A stretch of DNA of 64,000 nt from JACMLD01 sp044227095 (GCA_044227095.1 JBGAFV010000002.1:496001-560000), one strand, 5' to 3'; positions 1 through 10,057 are shown, counted from the first letter of the stretch. Program-made: numbers and translations. The notes: generated from the sequence alone by a model not told the origin.

Positions 1-1383
1 GTCGGGACTTTGCTGCCATTGATAGCCAAAATTATTTGTACAGTTACTTCCTGTAGCTAAAGGCGCTACAATTATACCGGGGCTGCTGCCCGAAGGAATA
101 TTTACCGAAGCAGGGTAAATTGTCCCCGGGAACATTTGCGGGTTTACGTTTATTTTTACTGCGGTTGAATACACTGTTTCACCACAAATAGCTTTAATAC
201 GAAACCATGTTGTTACAGTAAGGTTACCGGGATCGTATAGTTGACTGTAGCCTGGTGTGCCAATATCGGTATAATTGGTTCCATCCAGGCTTTGTTGGTA
301 TTGATAGTTGAGTGTGGTGCATATTCCACCGGTTGCTATGCTGGATAAAAGACTGCCCGGATTAGTATTGTAGCTAATTGTTAATGGACCTGCTGGGCTA
401 ATTGTTCCGCTTACAAGATGCGGATGAACTATTACCTGTACTGCATTTGAATAAGAATATTGGTTAACACCACACATATCTTTTCTCCTGAAATAGGTAG
501 TGTTGGTTAATGCCAGAGGCGTATAACTGGTGGTTGCAGCTCCCGTACCAGTGGTTACGCTACTGAAAGTGGAACCTCCATTGATTGAATATTCCCACTG
601 GTATGTATATGCGCCGCCGCAACTTCCGCCGGTTGCAGCAGGGCCTGACATGGCTGCTGGTGCAGTGCCAGTATAAATATCTTGTACAAGAGGGGTAATT
701 TGGGTGGTTGAAAAAGGTGGGTTTACATATACCGTTGCAACTGGGGAATAGCTTGTTGTACTGGTAGATGTCTCAGTTACTTTTCTTCTAAAATAGGTAG
801 TTACCAAAAGATTTGCAGTAAAAGCAAGGTTTTGTGTGGTAACAGACATATCGGACCAACTCACATTGTTAGTTGATTGCTGCCATACATAAGAATAGGA
901 AGGAGAGCATGCCCCAAATGTTGCTAAAGAGCAATTTATTGTTGCTGGCAATGCATCATAATTAATGGTTTGAGTAACGTTACTTGTAATAGAGCCTGGA
1001 ACTAGTGCGCTGGAAATTGTTGGATAAATAGTAGATGCATTTCCACTCGAACTGCTTAAAGATATGGTACCGTTAGAAGCATTATTCCATTGCACTTGAA
1101 TCATAGTGATAGCGGTTCCACTTACACAACCGGCTGAATAAGTAAGATTGCTGCCATACACATTCAAAAATGTGCCATTAGAAACACACCATGTCATTGT
1201 TGTTGTAGATGGGTTGGGGCCAGAATAATTATATTGATAAGTATTACCGGAAACAACGCAGGTAAGATTCGATGCCTGTGATGATGTGATTGATACCTGA
1301 GCCAACCCTTTATTGCAAAAAACTGCCATCATCAATAATATGAATGGTAATCTTGCTATACTGAATTTTGTAGACATAGACAT
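1..1383 (-). CDS. Secreted Ig-like repeat protein, C-terminus beyond window
   Basis: The reading frame is open from an ATG at 1381-1383 to the window edge, so the C-terminus is missing. The first 29 residues are a signal peptide (hydrophobic LPFILLMMAVFC, ending GLAQ). The mature part is rich in Ser, Thr, Asn and Tyr. It carries about four copies of an 85-95 residue unit with a core like YxYQWQQSxDGxxW followed by TTYFRRK; these lie near 920-720, 640-420, 320-120 and at the edge. Such units are common in Bacteroidota beside YD/RHS-type proteins and look Ig-like or adhesive. The N-terminal 190 residues are clearly related to the whole of the next upstream gene (1428-2054). It is probably exported to the surface. 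The exact role is unknown. Confidence 0.75.
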   Translation of the reverse strand, partial: MSMSTKFSIARLPFILLMMAVFCNKGLAQVSITSSQASNLTCVVSGNTYQYNYSGPNPSTTTMTWCVSNGTFLNVYGSNLTYSAGCVSGTAITMIQVQWNNASNGTISLSSSSGNASTIYPTISSALVPGSITSNVTQTINYDALPATINCSLATFGACSPSYSYVWQQSTNNVSWSDMSVTTQNLAFTANLLVTTYFRRKVTETSTSTTSYSPVATVYVNPPFSTTQITPLVQDIYTGTAPAAMSGPAATGGSCGGAYTYQWEYSINGGSTFSSVTTGTGAATTSYTPLALTNTTYFRRKDMCGVNQYSYSNAVQVIVHPHLVSGTISPAGPLTISYNTNPGSLLSSIATGGICTTLNYQYQQSLDGTNYTDIGTPGYSQLYDPGNLTVTTWFRIKAICGETVYSTAVKINVNPQMFPGTIYPASVNIPSGSSPGIIVAPLATGSNCTNNFGYQWQQSPD

Positions 1384-1427
1384 GGTTCTTTTACTATCCA
1401 ATTGAAAATTCTTTTTATACTTTTTAT

Positions 1428-2054
1428 TTATGGCAATACCGTTACCATTGCAATTCCGGAATAATTTTGATTGACAGAACTGCTTTCTGCCACCTTTCTT
1501 CTATAATACATGGTTTGGGTAAGTAGGGCAGTTATTTGTAAATCCTTAGCAGTTGCACCATTCATATCTGTCCAATGCAAACCATCTGTAGCCGATTGCC
1601 ATTGATATGAATATGTGGTGGAACAATTTCCTCCGTTAGCAGAACTGCAGCTAATTAAAGGGGGAATATTACCGGTTCTGATTACTTGATTCCTGGTAAG
1701 AGAATCTATAATTCCACCACTCAACAGCTTTGTTATATTTACTGAAAGTGTAGCACTACCTGCTGCTCCGGAAATTGTAATGCTTCCGTTTGTTACATTA
1801 TTCCATTTTACTCTTATATAACCAACCGGAACTCCATTATAACAAGTGCTGTCTGTACTTGCAATAACCCCACCACTAATACATATTTGGGTAGATGCGG
1901 CACCTGCAGTTATCCCGCTTATTATATACTGACATACAAGACCGTTGGTTGCACATTGAGGACCTATTATTGTCATTTGTGCTCCAGCGTATTGACTAAA
2001 AGAAAGAAAGAAAAATCCTCCTAGGAATAAAAACTGTTTTAATATTTTTTTCAT
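1428..2054 (-). CDS. Small secreted protein with one Ig-like repeat
   Basis: This 208-residue protein has a signal peptide (residues 1-25, ending QYAGAQ). Its C-terminal half holds one repeat unit (YSYQWQSATDGLHW followed by TMYYRRK) of the kind found several times in the downstream gene at 1-1383. The N-terminal half also matches that gene: both have a Cys-rich segment, then VxVxWNNxxNGxIxxS. The two genes are therefore tandem paralogues, this one being the short form. It sits 25 bases after the YD/RHS-like gene and 44 bases before the long paralogue, so the three are probably one transcript. No enzymatic motif is visible. It may assist or decorate the large surface protein, but that is inference. 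Confidence 0.8.
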   Translation of the reverse strand: MKKILKQFLFLGGFFFLSFSQYAGAQMTIIGPQCATNGLVCQYIISGITAGAASTQICISGGVIASTDSTCYNGVPVGYIRVKWNNVTNGSITISGAAGSATLSVNITKLLSGGIIDSLTRNQVIRTGNIPPLISCSSANGGNCSTTYSYQWQSATDGLHWTDMNGATAKDLQITALLTQTMYYRRKVAESSSVNQNYSGIAMVTVLP

Positions 2055-2079
2055 AATATATACAATCAGGTGGTGAATA

Positions 2080-5000
2080 TTATGGTGTAACTGACTGGTA
2101 TTGGTATTTAAATGTTTTCAAAATTTTTCCGTTCAAATCACGGATAAGTTTTAATCTTCCATACTCATCATATTCGTAATAAGTAATGGCACCATTGGGA
2201 TCTGCAGCACTTATTTGTCCTACCAATGGTTTATAAGTATATGAAACCATCTGCGCATTTGCGGGGTACAGACGCAGATCATCAATTACGCCTGCGTCGT
2301 TTATTACAAGATTATACCCGGGATAGAAAGAGCCGGTATTTTCATAGTATGTCCAGCCATTAATAGTTCTGCCAGCAACTGCAGTAGTACCGGAAATATT
2401 TTTAGCGCCATTCTTACTCCAATAGGATACAACATAGGCACTGGAAGAACCTAATGTTTTTGAAATAGCGCCGCTAGCCGGATCATATACTTTGCTTCCT
2501 GTAATAGCAGTAGCATCAGTTGAAGGAGAACCAGTAAAAGTCCAGTTACCTTTTCCATCTGCTTCAAAAGAGGTGTATGCTATATCCACTTGCCCTGCAT
2601 TTTTTACTTCCGCTATAGGATAAGTGTTTTTATAATCCCATATATAGGAATTGACCATATCATTTTCTTTTGAAAAACTTGTTGGGTTACCACTGGCATC
2701 ATAGCTAAAAAATCTTAGCCGGGTTTCATAAGCGTTGGTACCTTTTTTTACGTCAATTGTTTGCGGCTTAAACATAGGGTTTATTGCACCCCAATTGTAA
2801 TAGTTGGTACGGGTGCTCTTAACAGGCGTTGCATTTTTATATTCAGATTGTTCAACTGGAAAGCTTATCATGTTAAGAGGTGGGGCAATCATTTGAGACA
2901 ACACCAAATTACCTGTATAGTCAAAAGGATAAGTAATGCTTTGAGTAAGTGTACCGCCATCTGAAGCATTGCGTACTGTTTGCGATAAATAGTATTTTGA
3001 ATTGTAGGTATTGTTTGTGGTAGTGGTTACGACACTGCCGTCATCATTGTACATGGTTTCAGAACTTGAAGCGAGAGTTTTTACACCAACAGGAATATGA
3101 TAATCGCTAAATGTAAAAATTATTTCTGGGGTGCATGTAGGCAGACATTCCGGAACTATAGCAGCATATTGCTCTACATAATATGATGCGTTATTACCAA
3201 CGATTCCCGTTTGTGGCCATGTTTGTAACCGCTGCACGTGCAATCCTGCAACATCACTGATATTGTTAAGGGTATATACGTTGGAAAGTTTTTTCCGCAT
3301 TGTGTAAGCTGGTGCAGATCCCGGCAAAGAGGTGTTTTTGTAATCAGTTTTGAATAATAGAGAGGGATTATTCCAGTAATTAAAATTGTAAATGTGTTTT
3401 TTAATAATTATTTGTGGACCATATGCAGGCATCCCTGCCGGCGCCCATGCATAATTATCGTATTCATATATAGTCTTGCCAATATTGTTATCGGGTGTTC
3501 CAATGTATTCCGAAACCTGGGTATATATTACCGGGCGTCCACCCATAGCACTTAAAGAAGAATTGAACCCCGAATGAAATGTACAACCATTATACTGGTA
3601 ACCTAGCCCAGGACTAGCTCCCGCACCTCCCCATTCACGGTAATCTAATTCTTCTGCCATTGTAGTAACATCAGGTTTTAATTCTAGAAACCCATTACCA
3701 GATTCGGCTATTCCATACTTGTATGTTTTTATTGTACTACCGCCGTTGTTATCGTTAGAAATAATTTGGGCTACCCGCAATCCAGGGCCGTTTTTTTGGG
3801 TATTTGCTTCGTTGGCGTACATGTTATTTTCATAACTAAAGATGCTGCTGCCACCAGTAGGGTATGTTATTTTTTTTAATACGCCACTTTTCATGGCTTC
3901 AAGATTGGGTTCCCTGTTCCAATCTGTTCCACCCACGTGATCAATACCAACCACGTTTTTTCCTGATAAATAATAATCAGGAATCATGTTTGTAAAACCA
4001 GACGCATTGTAAAAACCCCACCAGTCAATATAATGTTGATCCAATGTCATCTCAGAACCATAAAATATGGTTGGATAATATTCAAAAGCGTATTTCTCTA
4101 TACCATTGCCAATATTGTCTTTAAAAATTAGTGTGTCGAGTTTATTATTAATTTGGGAGATATTGGGGTTTAATGTAGAGCCCCCAATTTTTAACCTGTC
4201 AACAATAGACCTCTTTACTTGGATTGTTTTTATAAGATTATTGTTGTAATCTTTTATTTGAATATTGTCTATTTTATCAGTGCCAGAAGCCAGGTTAAAC
4301 AAAACCTTTCCCTGCCTGCAATTGATTTCCGTTAACCTCTTTATTTGATATGTACCAGTAGAGGGACTCTCTGTAGTTTCAAGATCTCCATTCTGTCCTG
4401 GTCCTCCGCCCAGCGTCCAGTCAAATTTGTATGTTCGTGTCTGATCGTAATTTGCAACCCATTGCGCAAAGCCCGTATAAATAAAATTGATAGTATCAGC
4501 TTTATCTGCCGAAATCATTTGAGAAATGGAGAGGCTGGTAACAGGGTAATCGCCATCTGGCCCTGCTGATTCGGCTTGGGCAAATTTGTAAAAAACGCCC
4601 TTATCATCGGTAATATCTATTTCTCCCAAACCTTGATTAGTATAAAACGGAGTAACGATATATGGTTTGTAAGGTAGAAGTACTGCTGTTTTTACATTGT
4701 TGTTATCCGTAAAGAGAAATTTGCCTCCATTGCCGCCAAAATTGTAAGAAAAAATATCATACTCGGAATCTGTCCATGGCAGAATAAAGGCGTCCGGGTT
4801 ATTAAAATGTGTTATTTTTTCAAAATACCTGTAATCATCAAAGTTAGTAAGCCCGGTTGTTCTGAAAGGATATGGAAATTTGTATGTTCCATTAGTTGGT
4901 GTACCAAAATCCGTACTACCGTAAACAGTTCTTGATATAATACCTCCGGCGTCAAGGCTCCATCCTAGTGCAACGGGGCCATCCTGATCAGTTACTCTCC

Positions 5001-5265
5001 TGCCCGACGCATGATATCCCAATGTTATGGGAACACTAAGACTGCCGCATTTAAGCTCGTACAGAGGAATAGTAATAGATGGCAATCCTGTAGAATAATC
5101 CATCGGATAATCCTGGAAACGGAACAAAGCTGAAGCTTCTGGAGAAGGAGGAATTACTTTCGGCAAATCCTGTGCGTTACTTGCAAACGCAATCATAAAA
5201 AATACAGCATTCAATACTATTCGTTGCAGCGTAATCGTGTAATAAAGGTTCGATGAAATTTTCAT
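2080..5265 (-). CDS. Secreted YD/RHS-like repeat protein
   Basis: This 1061-residue protein starts with a signal peptide (ending ASNAQ) and then a region typical of RHS/SpvB-type proteins (PSITIPLYELKCG and VALGWSLDAGGIISR, about residues 58-108). The middle is rich in Tyr, Asn and Gly. Around residues 885-1000 is a carbohydrate-binding-like segment (AYTSFEADGKGNW). The end carries a YD-type motif, YYEYDEYGRLKLIRD, and stops soon after it. There is no long RHS core cage and no toxin-like C-terminal tip, so I see no reason to call it a polymorphic toxin. It is the first gene of a presumed three-gene unit with the two Ig-like repeat proteins. Related proteins in Bacteroidota are often next to much larger RHS genes, which could lie beyond the window. 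Confidence 0.8.
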   Translation of the reverse strand: MKISSNLYYTITLQRIVLNAVFFMIAFASNAQDLPKVIPPSPEASALFRFQDYPMDYSTGLPSITIPLYELKCGSLSVPITLGYHASGRRVTDQDGPVALGWSLDAGGIISRTVYGSTDFGTPTNGTYKFPYPFRTTGLTNFDDYRYFEKITHFNNPDAFILPWTDSEYDIFSYNFGGNGGKFLFTDNNNVKTAVLLPYKPYIVTPFYTNQGLGEIDITDDKGVFYKFAQAESAGPDGDYPVTSLSISQMISADKADTINFIYTGFAQWVANYDQTRTYKFDWTLGGGPGQNGDLETTESPSTGTYQIKRLTEINCRQGKVLFNLASGTDKIDNIQIKDYNNNLIKTIQVKRSIVDRLKIGGSTLNPNISQINNKLDTLIFKDNIGNGIEKYAFEYYPTIFYGSEMTLDQHYIDWWGFYNASGFTNMIPDYYLSGKNVVGIDHVGGTDWNREPNLEAMKSGVLKKITYPTGGSSIFSYENNMYANEANTQKNGPGLRVAQIISNDNNGGSTIKTYKYGIAESGNGFLELKPDVTTMAEELDYREWGGAGASPGLGYQYNGCTFHSGFNSSLSAMGGRPVIYTQVSEYIGTPDNNIGKTIYEYDNYAWAPAGMPAYGPQIIIKKHIYNFNYWNNPSLLFKTDYKNTSLPGSAPAYTMRKKLSNVYTLNNISDVAGLHVQRLQTWPQTGIVGNNASYYVEQYAAIVPECLPTCTPEIIFTFSDYHIPVGVKTLASSSETMYNDDGSVVTTTTNNTYNSKYYLSQTVRNASDGGTLTQSITYPFDYTGNLVLSQMIAPPLNMISFPVEQSEYKNATPVKSTRTNYYNWGAINPMFKPQTIDVKKGTNAYETRLRFFSYDASGNPTSFSKENDMVNSYIWDYKNTYPIAEVKNAGQVDIAYTSFEADGKGNWTFTGSPSTDATAITGSKVYDPASGAISKTLGSSSAYVVSYWSKNGAKNISGTTAVAGRTINGWTYYENTGSFYPGYNLVINDAGVIDDLRLYPANAQMVSYTYKPLVGQISAADPNGAITYYEYDEYGRLKLIRDLNGKILKTFKYQYQSVTP

Positions 5266-5308
5266 CTATTGAAGTTTAGGGGTCCTTATATAAATATGTT
5301 CAAAAATT

Positions 5309-6757
5309 CTAAAAACTATATCCTACTCTAAATTTAACCGGCTGTGTTTTTGGCACCTGCTCATAACTCAGCATATCCCACAACACCTGCACTTTTGTTT
5401 TCTTGAAAAATTTTGTTTTCAGTGAAATGATTTTACTAATGCCCAGCAAACCACTTTGCTGCCATGCGACCTCCCCCTGCCCCACTCCCACAGAGGGGAA
5501 AGAAGAAATGTTGAGTGGCTGGTAATTGTATTCAAAACCACCGCTTACAAAAAAAGTTCCTTTGAGTTTTACGTCTAAAAAAGAACGCAAGCCTATGCCT
5601 TCTGAACTAATGGCAACATGCTGAATATCCTTGCCCCATCCCATCTTATAACTTGCGCCGACACCGATAATATTTTTTTCTCCCAATTTATAGCCGACAG
5701 ATAATGCAATGTCTGAAGTGGTGGGGTAGAAAAAGTTGCTTCTTACTGTTTGTATATTGGTTCCGTATTCCAGGCGCTGAAGAAAGGTTTTTGTTTTTTG
5801 CTCCTTGGGTTTAAAATCAGGCATGTCTTCCGTACTCCCGGAAGAAGGAAACTTGTTACGCAGTTTGGAGAGTTCCGATTGTGCTTCGCCAAGGCTCTGC
5901 TGTACCATTGATTGCCCGTTGGGGCCAAGCCGCTGAATCTGGCTTGCCATTATCATCCTTACCTGGTCACGTGTTTGCAGGCCAGTCATATTGGTAGCGT
6001 AATCTTCCGGGATATCAAACAATCCTGCCAGTTCACCATGCTCTTTCATGAATTTTTCAAAAGCAGGTATACGTCTTAAAAGGGAATATGCCTTTTGCAC
6101 GGCTTTATCCGGATCGTCCAGCGCCTGTTTGTATTCATTAATCTGCTGGGTATAGTAATAAGCAGTTTGGTTATACTTTTTTAGTTCACTGCCCAGGTTG
6201 TAATTCCTTAATTGCTGTGTTAATGCTTCTTTTCGCTCGCGAATAAAGTCTTTTACACTTGCAGCCTGGTTAAACTGGTTTTTCAACTCTTTTACTTTGC
6301 TTAAGGCACCTTGTACTTTGGCTACATTGGCATTGGCACTGCTAATGAATGGATTTTTATCTGCAAGAAATTGTAATGAAGTGCTGGCAGAATCGGCCCA
6401 GGGAAAATAACGGCCTGTGTTTTTAATGAACTGGCCCGACTTGTTCTTTACTTTATTGCGGATAGCTTCATATTCAGAGGCTGTATTTGCGAAGATATTG
6501 TTAGCTGCCAGTGAATCTATTTTGGAGAGCTTCTTCTTAATCTTTAGTTCCTGCTTTTCTAATTTGTCCAGGTATTTTTCGGTTTGCTTATCAATATCAG
6601 CAGATATTTTTTCAGCTTTATTGTCAACAGTACTGATATATTTTTGGGTGATTTGCTGAACCGATTTGGAAGTAGAATCAGGTATATCCTGGGCAAAGCT
6701 GCCGGACATAGCAATAAGGCATAGTAATAGCGTGACAACCAGTTGCCTGATTCTCAT
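5309..6757 (-). CDS. Envelope protein: coiled coil plus barrel-like C-terminus
   Basis: I do not recognise a named family. The 482-residue protein has a signal peptide (residues 1-22, ending GSFAQ), then a long charged helical region (about 25-330) with Lys/Glu/Gln/Leu-rich heptads that should form coiled coils. The last 140 residues, from about 340, alternate polar and aromatic residues as in outer-membrane beta-strands (for example SVGYKLGEKNIIGVGASYKM) and end in FRVGYSF, a typical terminal barrel strand with a final Phe. A periplasmic coiled coil joined to an outer-membrane barrel or half-barrel is the simplest reading. The gene stands alone, with an AT-rich 358-bp gap upstream. Confidence 0.75.
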   Translation of the reverse strand: MRIRQLVVTLLLCLIAMSGSFAQDIPDSTSKSVQQITQKYISTVDNKAEKISADIDKQTEKYLDKLEKQELKIKKKLSKIDSLAANNIFANTASEYEAIRNKVKNKSGQFIKNTGRYFPWADSASTSLQFLADKNPFISSANANVAKVQGALSKVKELKNQFNQAASVKDFIRERKEALTQQLRNYNLGSELKKYNQTAYYYTQQINEYKQALDDPDKAVQKAYSLLRRIPAFEKFMKEHGELAGLFDIPEDYATNMTGLQTRDQVRMIMASQIQRLGPNGQSMVQQSLGEAQSELSKLRNKFPSSGSTEDMPDFKPKEQKTKTFLQRLEYGTNIQTVRSNFFYPTTSDIALSVGYKLGEKNIIGVGASYKMGWGKDIQHVAISSEGIGLRSFLDVKLKGTFFVSGGFEYNYQPLNISSFPSVGVGQGEVAWQQSGLLGISKIISLKTKFFKKTKVQVLWDMLSYEQVPKTQPVKFRVGYSF

Positions 6758-7115
6758 AATGTGGTTTTAGGGGGTTTATTTAAGGCTGGGTATTGACGCA
6801 GTAAAAGTATTGTAAAATAGATGTTAACATCAAATTATTTTTTTACATCGTATAAGGGTTTGCATTTACCTGTAGAGCAGATGTTAACCTAAAAAATATT
6901 CATCACTTACAAATCAATCGCATAATAAAGAATAACTTATACCAGATTTGTGCACTAAAATTTATAGAACTCATTTTAATATATTTTTTTAATTTTTAAT
7001 TCTATTTTAATGCAGATGTAAATAATGCAGAAATCCCCGCCTTTTAAAATCCGGATTGCTTTATTATCACTATTTTTCTTAGGATAAAAAATTTAAGGCC
7101 AATGCACAATCATGT
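6758..7115. other. AT-rich intergenic gap
   Basis: This 358-base stretch between two same-strand envelope genes is very rich in A and T and has no convincing ORF. It must hold the promoter of the coiled-coil/barrel gene (start 6757) and the end of the helix-hairpin-helix gene transcript. I see no clear terminator hairpin, no tandem repeat arms and no RNA gene. Confidence 0.5.
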
Positions 7116-9194
7116 TTAAAAATTCATCATCAACTGAAGCTTAATCTCAGAGCGGGCCTTTCCATTTATCTCATCAAGACCGGAACCAATCACTGTTCTA
7201 TCAGTGTAAATTGTTTGCGCCCATTTTAATGCTGTACTCATTGAATGATTTTTTCTTTTGCGCATAAATTGAGAAGCATCATAACTGAAGTTGAGATAAT
7301 AACGCATGCCTTTGCCGTAAAAGAAAGGAATAGCAAAATTGTAGGGCAGGTCGGATTCATAAGCATATATCCTTTCGTTATAGCCGCTTGTTTCAAAATA
7401 TTGAAGCCGCAGGTTTGTTTTCCATTTTATTTTTTCAGGCTTATAATTCAGATCTGTACTCAAAGAAAAACCTTCACCGGCATCGGGGCCTTTGGTATCA
7501 TACCATACTAGCTCTGCCCTGCTGGCAAAACTCCATTGCCTGTTAAGAACAATACTTGTTTGCAAACGAAGATCTTTCTTTGGCACAAAATCTACCAATG
7601 AAGTAATAAATGTACCTGCAGAACGGTTAATCATTTTTGTTTCGCTCTTGTACCGCACATACATTTCAACTTGCTTATTGGGCATATAAGCAAACTGTAG
7701 TAAAAAATCTTTCCCAAGTGAAGGTGCATCTACCCGGTATTTAAGCCAGGGAAACCGGTATATGTCTGCATAGGCGTCAATGCGCAAAACATTTACTGGT
7801 CTTATGCTAACAGCGGCATACAAACCTGTTTCATTAACGGGGTAAATATTTTCTGTAAATGCATTTGCATTTATAGACTGATAAGCCCTGTCAATCTTCC
7901 TGTACACAATTGCCAAATCAATTTTAGGATCTGCGCTTATCAATACCCCGTTTATAAATGCAGTATTGAATTTATTGTCTATTGCAGCTTCACCAAACAA
8001 ATGAACATTACGCCGCGTAATGCTGTAATCGATACTTGTATTGGTAAATGAAGAACCCTGCAAAGCAAACAGGTTATAAGGCTCTGCCGATTTCTGAACT
8101 GGTCTTGAAAACTGGTAATGAATTGAATTAATACCTACATGACTATTACTACCCGAATATTTAAGGTTGCTGCCATATACAAACTGTCCCAAATTATTTC
8201 TGTCTTCATTCTCTGAAGCTGTGCGATGATAACCACTTGTAAGAAACGATGATGCTATACCATCATCAAGTAATGAATCAGCATTGATATTTGCACTGAT
8301 CTTCCTGTAAGAAACAAATGCAGTTGCTTCCCAATTTTTTTGCTGAAGTGTTATTCCCGCTCCGCGATGAAAATTGTATTCGCCGGCAGCATTATATGGC
8401 CGTAACACAGCCGATTGTCTTTTTACTGCCAGCGCATCTGCATTCTTTTTAAATGCCAGCGACTGCCATTGCAGTAAACCCTGCCCAAGATTGACCGTAA
8501 AATCCCCTATGGCAAGTGATTTTATTATACCAAGTTTTCTTGCAAAAAAATGAAAAGAATAAAAATCAAATCCCTGCTGCTGGCTTCCTTTAAAAAACTG
8601 TTCGCCTGCATCCTTATCTGCAAGTACGCCCCATTGCAAAAGATTTTTATAATTGTAATTGTACCGGATAAAATACCTGTCCCTGTTACCCAAATAATAA
8701 TTCTTGCCTGCTGTTGCCGGCACATCATACCCTTTTGCTTTTTCAAGCACCCGTGAATACCTTGCTATTAATTTGCGATCACCGCCATTCCATCTCTCTT
8801 TTAATTTTTCAACCAGGTTTCTATCATCAGCAATAATGATATAGGGGAGCAATTTTTTAATTGTAGCAATATCCCATGCAGGAACTGATTGCAATTCATA
8901 TACACTTACAAGTTTACCCAATAATTTTCTGTAAGCAATTAACTGTTCAACCTGCAAACCTGTTAATATATTCAATTCGTCCAATTGTTCTGCAGTTGCT
9001 GCATTAATATTCAGCGGATGTTTTTTATAATGATCAAGTTGCTGGAGATAAGAATCATCTGTAGGTTCTGCTTCATTTGCCTCAGTCATGTTTTCCAGTT
9101 GCTGCTTTGAAGTTTCAGAAACACCTTCTTTTTCCTGCGCAAATGCACAAAGAAAAAATAATGATGCAGCAAACACAAGCAACAGGCTTTTCAA
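7116..9194 (-). CDS. Outer-membrane protein with N-terminal helix-hairpin-helix region
   Basis: This 692-residue protein has a signal peptide (ending CAFAQ). At about residues 58-120 is a ComEA-like helix-hairpin-helix region (LNINAATAEQLDELNILTG, then a second helix pair to KKLLPYI). The remaining 560 residues look like a large beta-barrel: alternating strands with many Tyr, Asn and Arg, and a final strand ending LQLMMNF. HhH regions on exported barrels recur in Bacteroidota; the role is not known to me, and DNA binding should not be assumed. The start is TTG at 9192-9194, overlapping the TGA stop of the upstream barrel gene. No ATG occurs until residue 36, which would remove the signal peptide. 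The overlap implies translational coupling. Confidence 0.8.
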   Translation of the reverse strand: MKSLLLVFAASLFFLCAFAQEKEGVSETSKQQLENMTEANEAEPTDDSYLQQLDHYKKHPLNINAATAEQLDELNILTGLQVEQLIAYRKLLGKLVSVYELQSVPAWDIATIKKLLPYIIIADDRNLVEKLKERWNGGDRKLIARYSRVLEKAKGYDVPATAGKNYYLGNRDRYFIRYNYNYKNLLQWGVLADKDAGEQFFKGSQQQGFDFYSFHFFARKLGIIKSLAIGDFTVNLGQGLLQWQSLAFKKNADALAVKRQSAVLRPYNAAGEYNFHRGAGITLQQKNWEATAFVSYRKISANINADSLLDDGIASSFLTSGYHRTASENEDRNNLGQFVYGSNLKYSGSNSHVGINSIHYQFSRPVQKSAEPYNLFALQGSSFTNTSIDYSITRRNVHLFGEAAIDNKFNTAFINGVLISADPKIDLAIVYRKIDRAYQSINANAFTENIYPVNETGLYAAVSIRPVNVLRIDAYADIYRFPWLKYRVDAPSLGKDFLLQFAYMPNKQVEMYVRYKSETKMINRSAGTFITSLVDFVPKKDLRLQTSIVLNRQWSFASRAELVWYDTKGPDAGEGFSLSTDLNYKPEKIKWKTNLRLQYFETSGYNERIYAYESDLPYNFAIPFFYGKGMRYYLNFSYDASQFMRKRKNHSMSTALKWAQTIYTDRTVIGSGLDEINGKARSEIKLQLMMNF

Positions 9195-10057
9195 TCTTGC
9201 TGACTTTTAACCGGTTCATGAAAATTAAACAGCAGCATAATACCGGGTGTAAACCCAAGCTGTGGGTGCCATGATGTTGTCATATCTATTCTTACTGTTT
9301 TCCATTGCAGTCCTAATCCAAAAAAATAATTGCCGGTAGCAGTGGCAATACCCAATCTTGCAAACAATTGCTTTGCAAAAACATATTGCACGCCTGCATT
9401 TATATTTACAGGCTTGTCTTCTTCTTTAGCGATCTCCGCAGTTAGAAAAAAATTATCAGAAACATCATAACCAATGCCTGTTGTATAAACCGATGCGATC
9501 TTTTCACTTTTATCTTTGCCAAACTTTCCACCAACCGGGTTGTAAACATGCACACCAAAATGCAATTTCTCCGTAGCATTCATTATTGCACCGGCTTCAA
9601 AATTTACAGTGCCGCTGCTACCGTAACCAGAAAGTTTTATGTGGTTATAATTAAACTGTATGCCGATGGCAATTTTATCGCCAATTCTTTTTCCGTAACC
9701 AATACCTGTTTGTGCTGTATTAAAATTTTCTCCGCCAAAATAATTTACTGAAATACCAATACCACCTGCTTTAACTGGTAATGAAACAGCCGCTGCAAAA
9801 ATGCTAAGCTCCTTCAACATAAATCTTCTGTCACCATAAATACCGGCAGAAGCTTTTTCTGCATAAGCAAGTGAAGCCTGGTTGAACGAACCCGCAAAAG
9901 CCGTGGCAAATTTTTTACTGTAAGTGCCTATGGAAGTATAAGGAACAGATAATGGTGAACGGGCAGTTTGTGCGCATAAATAATGCCCGGGAAAGATTAC
10001 AAATATGGCTGCAATTAGTTTCGTAAAAGAAGGTTTATACAAGGAAATTAGGATCAT
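9191..10057 (-). CDS. Outer-membrane beta-barrel protein, PorV/FadL-like style
   Basis: This 288-residue protein has a hydrophobic N-terminus that ends HYLCAQ. The mature protein is a run of Gly- and aromatic-rich strands (GGIGISVNYFGGENF, GIQFNYNHIKLSGYG, GVHVYNPVGGKFG). It resembles the UPF0164/PorV-like barrels of Bacteroidota in size and pattern, though I cannot place it in a named subfamily. It overlaps the following helix-hairpin-helix barrel gene by four bases, so the two proteins are made together and probably act together in the outer membrane. A type IX secretion accessory role is possible but unproven. Upstream, at 10058-10212, it diverges from folD. Confidence 0.75.
   Translation of the reverse strand: MILISLYKPSFTKLIAAIFVIFPGHYLCAQTARSPLSVPYTSIGTYSKKFATAFAGSFNQASLAYAEKASAGIYGDRRFMLKELSIFAAAVSLPVKAGGIGISVNYFGGENFNTAQTGIGYGKRIGDKIAIGIQFNYNHIKLSGYGSSGTVNFEAGAIMNATEKLHFGVHVYNPVGGKFGKDKSEKIASVYTTGIGYDVSDNFFLTAEIAKEEDKPVNINAGVQYVFAKQLFARLGIATATGNYFFGLGLQWKTVRIDMTTSWHPQLGFTPGIMLLFNFHEPVKSQQD

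Noticed and set aside
2080..5265. Polymorphic RHS toxin with immunity gene
   Set aside because: There is no RHS core cage, no self-cleavage motif and no variable toxin tip. The next gene is an Ig-like repeat protein, not an immunity protein.
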